64,000 nucleotides of DNA. Origin: Mixta theicola. GTDB lineage: Bacteria; Pseudomonadota; Gammaproteobacteria; Enterobacterales; Enterobacteriaceae. The DNA lies in the NCBI RefSeq assembly GCF_002895925.1, contig NZ_NWUO01000001.1, positions 186,001 to 250,000 on the forward strand, given 5' to 3'. Shown one piece after another: positions 25,888 to 33,449 of this stretch. The stretch's first letter is position 1; the number at the start of each line of letters is the position of its first letter. Below the pieces are notes generated by a model. That model saw only the letters and a program-made list of their open reading frames with translations. It made no database searches and was not told where the DNA came from. Made by a program: the position numbers and the translations under genes.

Positions 25888-28420
25888 AATAGTTTCCGGA
25901 TTCATTTGCGCCCAGTAATAACGCGAGCTTAATCGGTATGTTCAGCGGCTCACGCACAAAATTAAGGCGATCATCGCAAAACAGCTGCGTATGAGGGATC
26001 GCCGGCACCCGCTGCTGCCTGAAACAGTCAACCAGCACCGCCAGATTCAGCAGCCCGGCGCTGGAGGCCACAAAACCAAAGAAGGCGTTATAGTTCACCA
26101 CCGGTACCTGCGGCTTTTCGTACTGGAATGATTGCCAGATAGCGTCAATTTCCACGTGGGAATGTTGCTGGCTGCCGTTACTGCTGCCGCAGACCAGATC
26201 AATATCTTTTGCCGTTATGCCGGCATCCGTCAGGGCGCGGTCGATCGCCAGCGTCAACGCTTGGGCGTTCTCGCTTAGCTGCTCCGCGGCAAAATAGCCG
26301 TTGCTGCAGGATTTGCCGTAACCCACGATTTCCGCCAGAACCGCCGCTCCCCTGGCTTCGGCGGTCTCCGGCGCTTCCAGCAGCAGCATGCAGGCCCCTT
26401 CTCCCGGCACAAAGCCCGACGACGCATTACCGTAAATCTGGTAATCCCGCGCATCCGCAGTCATATGCAGCTTTTGCGTAACGGCATCCATATACAGCGC
26501 CATTGAAGGGAAGTATTCATCCGCACCGCCAACGATTACCTGAGATTGCAGGTTCTGTCGGATGATTTCATAGCCATAGGTCAATGCGCCCAGCGCGGCA
26601 TTCTCGCCGGTTGCCAGCGTGGTGGTATACCCTTTGATGCCTTCGGAAATGCCACAAAAGGTAGCAATCGCATTCATCAACGAGCCGGGGAATTCGGAGG
26701 TGCGCACCTTGCACGGATCGGGCTGCAGGCTTTGCAGATATTTCCATGTGGTTTCCTGCGAGCCGCGCGACATACCCATAATCAGGCCAATCTCGTCGCC
26801 ATCTTTCCTGATCTTACGCCTGGCGCTGGTTAACGCCGCTGAGAGCGCAATCAGCGCAAATGTCCCGCCACGCGTGGCCTTACGCCGATCGTAACGGCGC
26901 AGATGCTGGCGCGGCTCCAGTCCGGTAACCTGGAAGGTTTTAAAGTTTTCAGTCTGCTCCGGCAAAAGAGGAGTGACGTCAGGCAAACTATAGCCCAGCA
27001 CGGTTTCAAACTGTCGGGTGGCACGTAAAACCTCAAGCAGTTCTCTCACCTCCGCCAGCGTATCCTGATGAAACACTACCGGCTGCAGCGCGACCGGCTT
27101 TTGATACGACCAGATAGCCTCCAGCATTTCATTTAGCGTGTGCCCAAGCGCGGTAATCGCCCCTATGCCGGAGATAGCCACGCGCTTTTCCTGATAGGCC
27201 GTAACGGGTACTGATGCAGGCTGCGTACTGACCACCAGGCTGCAGTTATTGCCGCCAAAGGCATAGTTGTTTTTGACGAAAATATTGACCTCTTGCTCGC
27301 GAAAGTCGTTGGCCACGTAATCCAGGTCGCAGTTAACACGAGGCGTACCAAAATTCAGCGTCGGCAGAATCTTCTTTTCGGGTAAGGTCACCAGACAGGC
27401 GATTAATTCCACCATGCCCGCCGCGCCAATTGTATGGCCGAACCAGGATTTAGTGGAGCTAACGGGCAGGCTGGCGCTGTGTGGGAAAACTTTTTTCACC
27501 GCCAGCGTCTCAATGCGATCGTTAGCTTCGGTGCCGGTCCCGTGCAGATTGACATAATCGACCCGATCCGGCGCAATGTCGGCATTGTGCAGCGCTTTTA
27601 TCATCACCTGTACGGCTCCGTTCGCGCGCGGATCCGGTCCGGTTTCATGCCAGGCATCGCAGGAAGTGGCGTACGAGAGGATCTCAGCGTAGAGGGTTGC
27701 GCCACGATCAACGGCGTGCTGATACTCTTCCAGCACGAGGGCACCCGCGCCTTCGCCAATGGACATTCCCGGCGTGCCGGAAAAAGGCGTACAGGATTCA
27801 GGATGCATCACGTTAAGCGCATAAAATCCGGCGAAGGTCGGTAAATAAATCGGTTCGGTTCCTGCCGCCAGCATAATTTGGCTTTTGCCATTCTGGATAT
27901 AATCAAATGCCATACCTATCGCATTTGGGCTGGCGGTGCATGCCGTTGCCACAAGCTCGACGCCGCCCTTCAGGCGCAGCAGGCTGGAGACGCTGGCGCA
28001 GCAGGAGGAAAAGCCGCCGGAAAAGATCGCTTTTGCCAGCGAGAAATCCTGCATACGCCGTTCGAAGAGCGGCAAAAAAGCCTCGGTTCCGGCTGAGGAA
28101 ACGCCAATAATCAGTCCGGTTTCATCAAGGCTCGCCTGATGATTGATCAGCCCGGCCTGCGTCAGCGCATCTTTGCCGACCTTATAGGCCCAAAGCGCAG
28201 CATTATCGAGTGAGTTAATGATTTCGTCCGAAAGGCCAGGATAATCCCCCGGCCCCTGGACTTCCGCAGCGCGCGCATTGGCAAACCAGCGGGAAAAACG
28301 CTGGCTGTCAGATATGGCGCACTGTTTATTGAATAAGGCCTGACGAAATTCCGCGATATTATCAGCCAGCGGTGACAATATCCCCATTCCGGTAATTACG
28401 ACTCTTTTTCTGTTGTTCAT
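25865..28420 (-). CDS. Fused ketosynthase / Cys-less ketosynthase (KS-CLF-like)
   Basis: 851 residues with two thiolase-fold halves. Residues 1-400 form a complete ketosynthase: Cys161 in TACTASPNAIG, His293 in HGTGT, Lys324 and His329 in TKSWFGHTIGAAG, and the C-terminal KNNYAFGGNN loop. Residues 411-851 repeat the fold (KRVAISGIGAITALG at the start), but the nucleophile is replaced by Leu (TTTLATGENAALG, near 602), HGTGT becomes CGSSNGSQQHSH, and K...GH becomes NYNAFFGF. This is the arrangement of a ketosynthase with its chain-length-factor partner in one polypeptide. Likely the chain-elongating condensing enzyme. It follows the GcvT-like gene after 107 bases. Confidence 0.9.
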   Translation of the reverse strand: MNNRKRVVITGMGILSPLADNIAEFRQALFNKQCAISDSQRFSRWFANARAAEVQGPGDYPGLSDEIINSLDNAALWAYKVGKDALTQAGLINHQASLDETGLIIGVSSAGTEAFLPLFERRMQDFSLAKAIFSGGFSSCCASVSSLLRLKGGVELVATACTASPNAIGMAFDYIQNGKSQIMLAAGTEPIYLPTFAGFYALNVMHPESCTPFSGTPGMSIGEGAGALVLEEYQHAVDRGATLYAEILSYATSCDAWHETGPDPRANGAVQVMIKALHNADIAPDRVDYVNLHGTGTEANDRIETLAVKKVFPHSASLPVSSTKSWFGHTIGAAGMVELIACLVTLPEKKILPTLNFGTPRVNCDLDYVANDFREQEVNIFVKNNYAFGGNNCSLVVSTQPASVPVTAYQEKRVAISGIGAITALGHTLNEMLEAIWSYQKPVALQPVVFHQDTLAEVRELLEVLRATRQFETVLGYSLPDVTPLLPEQTENFKTFQVTGLEPRQHLRRYDRRKATRGGTFALIALSAALTSARRKIRKDGDEIGLIMGMSRGSQETTWKYLQSLQPDPCKVRTSEFPGSLMNAIATFCGISEGIKGYTTTLATGENAALGALTYGYEIIRQNLQSQVIVGGADEYFPSMALYMDAVTQKLHMTADARDYQIYGNASSGFVPGEGACMLLLEAPETAEARGAAVLAEIVGYGKSCSNGYFAAEQLSENAQALTLAIDRALTDAGITAKDIDLVCGSSNGSQQHSHVEIDAIWQSFQYEKPQVPVVNYNAFFGFVASSAGLLNLAVLVDCFRQQRVPAIPHTQLFCDDRLNFVREPLNIPIKLALLLGANESGNYYALVIKG

Positions 28421-28527
28421 CTGTTCATCCGTGACGAAAATAACTTAATTAGCGATGGCGAATATTCAATGCGTCAGGTTTTAGCCAATATCGCCGCATT
28501 AAGCTCACATCATTACTGTCTTATTAT

Positions 28528-29688
28528 CTATTCCGCACGGCGAAGTTTCGTGGCATCAATAAAACTGTGTTCCGTTGGGCTTACCCGCATACTGAGGTTG
28601 TAGAGGAAAGGCAGATTTTGCGTCATGGCCGCGACATCGCCCTGAGCGGTTTGCAAAGTAAAGCCCTGAATATCAGAATAAGCATAGGCGGCATCGATCA
28701 TCGCCAGGGCAACCATCGACTGCCGGGCGGGGGAATAGGTGCTTTTTACAATCTGCCCCACCCTCTTTTTATCAACCAGCACCTTATCATTCACCTTAAG
28801 CGCTGCGCATTCGCCCAGCGGGATGATGCCGATAAGCCTGCGCGTGACGCCGTTACGGGAGATCTCCTCTACCGCCGTTTTACCGATAAAGTTTTCTTTA
28901 TCATACTGAATGGCCCATTGCAGCTGCATCTCAACAGGGTTACGCAACCCGTCCATGCAGCCAGATGCGTCCCAGCAGGGGTTCTCTATCCTTACGGTTT
29001 GCTGATAATCGAGGCCGCCGGTTTTCAGCTGGAATTTTTCCCCGACGTCAAGCAGTTGCAGCCACAGATCCGCCAGCCTGGCTTGCTCGCCCACCATTAA
29101 ATAGGCATATTCACCATGTTTACCGCAGCGGAAAAGTATCAGCTCTTCTGCGGTATGCATAAATTCATGGTAGGGCAAACCGATAACATCAAACCCATAA
29201 ATTTCCGCCAGCACTTCCCAGGAATAAGGCCCTTCCAGCAGCACCGCGCCCCAGCGCGCTTCATCCAGCGCGTCGATTTCCGGTATTTGCTGAATATCCA
29301 GCTCTTCGGCTTTATTTAAGGCCGCATGTAAACAGGCAATAACGTCTGCGGAGGTCATATTTTCCGTCAGAAGATAATAGCCCTCTTCTGCGCAAAGAAT
29401 ATAAACATCACCGCGCAGGACTCCCTCGTCATTCAGCACCAGTGAGTAAAGCGCCTGTTCATCACGCAGGGTAGAAACATCGGCAGTAACGCAATAATTA
29501 ACCAGCGCCCAGGCGTCCTCGCCCATTACGCTGACAATAGACATATGCGAGTAATCAACCAGCAGCGCATTTTCCCTCACGGCCTGATATTCAACGGCCG
29601 GGCTGTGATAAGAAGCCGGCACTGTTTTCTCATTATACCGGCCCATTTTAGCCTGGTTAGCTAAATGCAAATCATGAAGCACTTTCAT
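28528..29688 (-). CDS. GcvT-like aminomethyltransferase (CylF-like)
   Basis: 386 residues from ATG 29688 (GGGGGAACAC upstream); the longer frame overlaps the ACP gene and is rejected. It shows the folate-binding T-protein fold: RENALLVDYSHMSIVSVMGE, LNDEGVLRGDVYIL (Asp kept at the position equivalent to the T-protein catalytic Asp), RIENPCWDASGCMDGL and the C-terminal TYSPARQSMVALAMIDA barrel. Not the housekeeping gcvT, which sits with gcvH-gcvP. Inside a fatty acid/polyketide cluster the close analogue is CylF of the streptococcal granadaene locus. The reaction is unknown; one-carbon chemistry on an amine or the chain is conceivable. Confidence 0.85.
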   Translation of the reverse strand: MKVLHDLHLANQAKMGRYNEKTVPASYHSPAVEYQAVRENALLVDYSHMSIVSVMGEDAWALVNYCVTADVSTLRDEQALYSLVLNDEGVLRGDVYILCAEEGYYLLTENMTSADVIACLHAALNKAEELDIQQIPEIDALDEARWGAVLLEGPYSWEVLAEIYGFDVIGLPYHEFMHTAEELILFRCGKHGEYAYLMVGEQARLADLWLQLLDVGEKFQLKTGGLDYQQTVRIENPCWDASGCMDGLRNPVEMQLQWAIQYDKENFIGKTAVEEISRNGVTRRLIGIIPLGECAALKVNDKVLVDKKRVGQIVKSTYSPARQSMVALAMIDAAYAYSDIQGFTLQTAQGDVAAMTQNLPFLYNLSMRVSPTEHSFIDATKLRRAE

Positions 29689-29713
29689 CGTGTGTTCCCC
29701 CGGTCGCGTTTTG

Positions 29714-30007
29714 TTATGGCCGCTCAGCGGCTCTTTTTTTCTGAATAATAAAAGAGGCCAGATTATTAATGGTACGCATGTAGGCAGGATCGTCCCCTTC
29801 ACTAACCTGAATATTAAACACCTTATCAAGCAGCACTAAAATTTCTGTCGCATCGACAGAGTCAAGCCTCAGGCCATTGCCAAACAGCGCCGTATCGTCA
29901 TCAATCTGATCGGCCTCGCGTTGAATATTTAACCGCTGGATAATTTCGGTTTTGATGGTCAGCAAGATTGCTTTACGCTCTACTATATTTTCTTGCATCG
30001 TTTCCAT
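29714..30007 (-). CDS. Acyl carrier protein
   Basis: 97 residues, four-helix carrier. The phosphopantetheine site is Ser in GLRLDSVDATEILVLLD, with an acidic helix II after it. ATG 30007 has GGGGAGA five bases upstream. The N-terminal 20 residues (ENIVERKAILLTIKTEIIQR) form the first helix, and the protein is slightly longer than AcpP (78 residues). It carries the growing chain between KS, KR and DH, and sits between the dehydratase and the GcvT-like gene. Confidence 0.92.
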   Translation of the reverse strand: METMQENIVERKAILLTIKTEIIQRLNIQREADQIDDDTALFGNGLRLDSVDATEILVLLDKVFNIQVSEGDDPAYMRTINNLASFIIQKKRAAERP

Positions 30008-30027
30008 GATGATCTCCCCTATTGTTA

Positions 30028-30576
30028 TTATTTCACTTCTCGATAATTAATAATGGTCCCTTTACTAATCACTTTTTTCCCAACGTGAGCGCAAACGGCG
30101 TAATGTTTAAACCCATTGTCATCTGAAAACGTTAGCTGGCTTGTTACCTCGATGGTGTCCCCTGGATACGCGATATTTTTAAATTTTAAATTCTGCGCAG
30201 CTAAAACGCCCTGTACCTGAGCGCGGCGCAGGCGAATAATCTCACGCAGATTTTCATCATTGAGTTTATTGCAAATATCACGCAGCGATTGCAAATTATC
30301 GCCGTGACGTTCGCGGTATATATCGCATATGTCCGTCAGGAAAGATAAATATTCACTTGCCTGCCCAAAAATCTCAGAAATAATCGCACCCGGCATAATC
30401 GGATTATCCGGGAAGTGCCCCAGCATATACGGCTCATTATAGGTAACGTGTTTGATAACCTGTATCGATCCTTTTTCGCCATATTGATAGCTATTGATGC
30501 GGTCAACCATCAGCAAAGGCTGCCGCCAGCCGCCCATTTCCAGAAAAATCTGCGGCGGGATGATATATTTATTCAT
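30028..30576 (-). CDS. FabZ/FabA-like beta-hydroxyacyl-ACP dehydratase (hot-dog fold)
   Basis: 182 residues. The active-site stretch GHFPDNPIMPGAIISEIFGQ matches FabZ (His and Glu), with MVDRINSY upstream as in FabZ proteins. It introduces the trans double bond after ketoreduction. There is no enoyl reductase gene in the cluster, so successive double bonds may persist. A helical insert (CDIYRERHGDNLQSLRDICN) after the active-site helix is longer than in housekeeping FabZ. ATG 30576 follows the KR stop by 3 bases with GGTG as ribosome site. Confidence 0.9.
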   Translation of the reverse strand: MNKYIIPPQIFLEMGGWRQPLLMVDRINSYQYGEKGSIQVIKHVTYNEPYMLGHFPDNPIMPGAIISEIFGQASEYLSFLTDICDIYRERHGDNLQSLRDICNKLNDENLREIIRLRRAQVQGVLAAQNLKFKNIAYPGDTIEVTSQLTFSDDNGFKHYAVCAHVGKKVISKGTIINYREVK

Positions 30577-30579
30577 ACG

Positions 30580-31341
30580 TCACCGCATCACCAGGCCGCC
30601 GTCAATGACAAGAGTCTGCCCCACAATATAGCTCGATGCGGAGGAGCTTAAATAAACTATGGTATCGGCGACCTCTGCGCAGCGCCCCAGTCGTTTCAGT
30701 GGAATAGTATTAATCACCTCCCTGACAACGGTACGGGAGACTTTTTTAACCATTCTGGATTCAATCATCCCTGGCGCTACCGCGTTGACACGCACGCCTT
30801 TTGGCGCCATTTCAGCAGCCAGCGTGCGCGTAAATCCGAGAATGGCGCTTTTAGATGCGCTGTAATTAATCTGACCCGGACTGGGAACAATCGCCGCAAT
30901 GGAAGCGACATTAATAATCACCGGCGCCTCAGAAGCCCTTAGCAGCATCAAGGCTGCCTGAGTCAGCCTGAAGATCGTCAACAGGTTAGTTTCTATAACG
31001 CTACTGAACGATTCACAACTCATCGTGGCAAACAGGCTATCTCTTACTATGCCGGCGTTATTTATCAGAACATCAATTTTCCCCGCCGTTTCAGCCAGAT
31101 AACTACAGAGTTGCTTAATCGCCTCTTCATTGGCTAAATCACACTGCATAATATGAAGATTTCCGCCCTGCGGATGATTATTTTTTAATTCAGTCAGCGC
31201 CTCGTCGTGTGATTTATACAGGGCATAAACCTGACATTCCTGTCGCAGGAACTGCTGACAAACAGCCAGACCAATATCCCCACTGGCCCCGGTAACCAGC
31301 ACGGACTTATTGCTAAGGTCATTATATTTATACATATTCAC
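30580..31341 (-). CDS. 3-oxoacyl-ACP reductase (FabG-like SDR)
   Basis: 253 residues, classical short-chain dehydrogenase. NADPH site VLVTGASGDIG, NNAG motif at NVLINNAG-type INNAGIVRDS, catalytic Ser in NVASIAA, YSASK with Tyr-x-x-x-Lys, and the C-terminal GQTLVIDGGLVMR. Reduces beta-ketoacyl-ACP in each cycle. Starts 11 bases after acpS. Confidence 0.93.
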   Translation of the reverse strand: MNMYKYNDLSNKSVLVTGASGDIGLAVCQQFLRQECQVYALYKSHDEALTELKNNHPQGGNLHIMQCDLANEEAIKQLCSYLAETAGKIDVLINNAGIVRDSLFATMSCESFSSVIETNLLTIFRLTQAALMLLRASEAPVIINVASIAAIVPSPGQINYSASKSAILGFTRTLAAEMAPKGVRVNAVAPGMIESRMVKKVSRTVVREVINTIPLKRLGRCAEVADTIVYLSSSASSYIVGQTLVIDGGLVMR

Positions 31342-31352
31342 GCTCTGTTAGA

Positions 31353-31754
31353 TTAATTATGTGTAACAACGGCAACTACGGCAATAGCATATGTTCTACA
31401 ATGTGAGATGGTTAATGAGATTTGCGCGCTGCCTTTTTTATTTAATAATGCTTTTAAACGCCCATGCAGCACGATACGCGGACAGCCATATTCGTTATGT
31501 TCGACTTCGATATCATGGAAACGGATACCCTCACGAAAGCCGGTGCCCAGCGCTTTTACCATCGATTCTTTTGCCGCCCAAAACCCGGCGGCTCTTTCAT
31601 AATTTGGGCTGGCAACGTTAATTTTATTGATTTCCGCTGGGGTAAAAACACGTTGCAGGAAATCCCGTTTCGAACGTGATATTGCCCTTTTGATTCTTTC
31701 AACTTCGACAATATCGGTGCCGACAAACAGTTCCATAGCTGCGTGCATCATCAT
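31353..31754 (-). CDS. AcpS-type 4'-phosphopantetheinyl transferase
   Basis: Activates the carrier protein by adding phosphopantetheine from CoA. 133 residues. Mg-binding GTDIVEVERI at the N-terminus and FWAAKESMVKALGTG (the Glu-x-x-x-Lys motif) are intact, followed by the AcpS tail ISLTISHCRTYAIAVV. The ATG at 31754 overlaps the tpsB stop (ATGA), tying the secretion genes to the biosynthetic genes; an ATG at 31736 gives the more usual N-terminus MELFVGTDIVEV. It is a second, pathway-specific AcpS, like CylK in the streptococcal locus. Confidence 0.92.
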   Translation of the reverse strand: MMMHAAMELFVGTDIVEVERIKRAISRSKRDFLQRVFTPAEINKINVASPNYERAAGFWAAKESMVKALGTGFREGIRFHDIEVEHNEYGCPRIVLHGRLKALLNKKGSAQISLTISHCRTYAIAVVAVVTHN

Positions 31755-33391
31755 ATCTGGTAAGTTAAATTAAAGTTCATAGTGAGGCGATCGGTTTTTA
31801 GTTCGGATGGATAGGCCAGTGGTGCGGACAGCGATACATTATATCTCAGTGAATTAACGCTGCCCTTTAAACCTATCGTCGCGCCCATTAACCTTTTGGT
31901 ATCACCCTGCTGCGAAGAATGAGACATTGAAACTTCGCCATAGTCGAGACCTAAATAAGGTTCTGCACCTTTTAATCCCGTCATGATATTAACGGTGTTC
32001 TGCAGATAAAATCCTTTATCGCCATAAAGCCCCGCGCTGTTTTCAAAACCCCGAACGTTCCAGCGGCTGCCAAGAGCCAGCTGATCCTGTAATACCAGCG
32101 TTTCAGGAGCATATTGCATGCCCAGATTAACGTCATAATATGCCTGCAAAGAACCATAGCTCAGCCGCTTAAGGTAATTAATATCGAGGCTAAGCAGATG
32201 ACTGCCCGAACTGACATCACCCGTAACCATATCAGGCGATGGCTGTCCACCAAACAGGCGGGTAAAACGATGATAAACCAGGGTACCGTTCAGCATGGCG
32301 GCAGCATAGTTTTGTTTATAATTAATCCCCAGGCGAATATTACTCATATCTCGTTTTTGCAGCGCCAGCTTAATCTCATCCAGTTGATAATCGGACTTTC
32401 TTCTTAGCGCTTCGATAAATGCGCTAACTTTCTTGTCCCGGTCACGGTAAAGCGTTCTGGACGTTTTAATACTGGCATAGTGATTTTTTCCGCTATAATC
32501 CAGAACCTGCTCATCACTATTTATTCCCTGATGAGAAACGCTATGGCTGTAAAAAAGCTCATACTCCCAATAACCCAACGGGAAAGAGTAATAGGTACTA
32601 ATACTGCTATAGCCTGCCGATATACTCTGGCTGCCAGAAAGATAAAAGATATCGTTAATATGAGCCAGGTTATATGCGTAGCCGGATACGCTGGCCAAAT
32701 ATTGCCCGGTACTTTTATCGCCCCAGTTATTAACTGACGCACGCATATTCCAGCTTGTTTTTCGGTTGGTATAGATAACTATCCTGCTATAGCTATCCCG
32801 ACTACCTGGCTCGATATTAATTTTAACATCCACGCCAGGGACTCTTTGCAGATTCTCAAGGCCTTGTTCGATATCCCTGACGTTAAGAATATCTTCTTTA
32901 CCAAAGGGCAGGATCGCTTTGGTAACGTCATCGCTTTCAAGGATGACATCATCAATCCTTCCAGGGATAACATTCAATCTCAGGATAGCGGATGACAAAT
33001 CCTGCGGCGGAATTTCTATCCGGGTGGTAATATAGCCCGCATTAATAAAAACGTCCTGCAGCGTCTGGGCCAGTTTTGATATTCCCTGTTTCCCCAGACA
33101 GCGACCCACCGCCTCTTCTTTAATTTTTGTTGCCGCTGACATTTCCAGCGGAGTATTGTTTATGCTAATTTCATCCAGCCTGAAGCACGGTTTTTCATCA
33201 GGGAAATCAATCTCACCCATTTTTTTTGATTCGATGGTTGAATAAACATCTTTTTTCTTCACCTGGTTTTCATGACGAACGGTACTGTCATTATTGTGTT
33301 GTTCTTTTATCAGCGTATTTACGTCACTCTGCGCCACCGCTGAAAAATGATAAAAAACAATACTCCATAAAAAATTAACTATCTTTTTCAT
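31751..33391 (-). CDS. Two-partner secretion outer-membrane transporter TpsB (ShlB/FhaC family)
   Basis: 546 residues. Signal peptide (KKIVNFLWSIVFYHFSAVAQ), a linker, two POTRA domains (CFRLDEISINNTPLEM from about residue 69; LRLNVIPGRIDDVILESDD) and a 16-strand barrel with the RWNVRGFE motif of the conserved loop 6 hairpin and a terminal FNLTYQI. Exports the TpsA protein encoded just upstream and, for ShlB, activates it. The start ATG 33391 lies behind an intergenic terminator hairpin. Sequence is more AT-rich than the window average. Confidence 0.92.
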   Translation of the reverse strand: MKKIVNFLWSIVFYHFSAVAQSDVNTLIKEQHNNDSTVRHENQVKKKDVYSTIESKKMGEIDFPDEKPCFRLDEISINNTPLEMSAATKIKEEAVGRCLGKQGISKLAQTLQDVFINAGYITTRIEIPPQDLSSAILRLNVIPGRIDDVILESDDVTKAILPFGKEDILNVRDIEQGLENLQRVPGVDVKINIEPGSRDSYSRIVIYTNRKTSWNMRASVNNWGDKSTGQYLASVSGYAYNLAHINDIFYLSGSQSISAGYSSISTYYSFPLGYWEYELFYSHSVSHQGINSDEQVLDYSGKNHYASIKTSRTLYRDRDKKVSAFIEALRRKSDYQLDEIKLALQKRDMSNIRLGINYKQNYAAAMLNGTLVYHRFTRLFGGQPSPDMVTGDVSSGSHLLSLDINYLKRLSYGSLQAYYDVNLGMQYAPETLVLQDQLALGSRWNVRGFENSAGLYGDKGFYLQNTVNIMTGLKGAEPYLGLDYGEVSMSHSSQQGDTKRLMGATIGLKGSVNSLRYNVSLSAPLAYPSELKTDRLTMNFNLTYQI

Positions 33392-33401
33392 TGATTATCT
33401 C

Positions 33402-33438
33402 AAAAAATAAAAGCGGCAGGCGCCTTGCCGCTTTTATT
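33402..33438 (-). terminator. Intra-operon terminator/attenuator between tpsA and tpsB
   Basis: On the minus strand arms aaaagcggca and tgccgctttt enclose aggcgcc and are followed by attttttg, 11 bases before the tpsB start. It is a good intrinsic terminator, so TpsB and the downstream operon would be expressed at a lower level than TpsA by read-through, or from another promoter. Confidence 0.75.
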
Positions 33439-33449
33439 CCATTGCAAAA

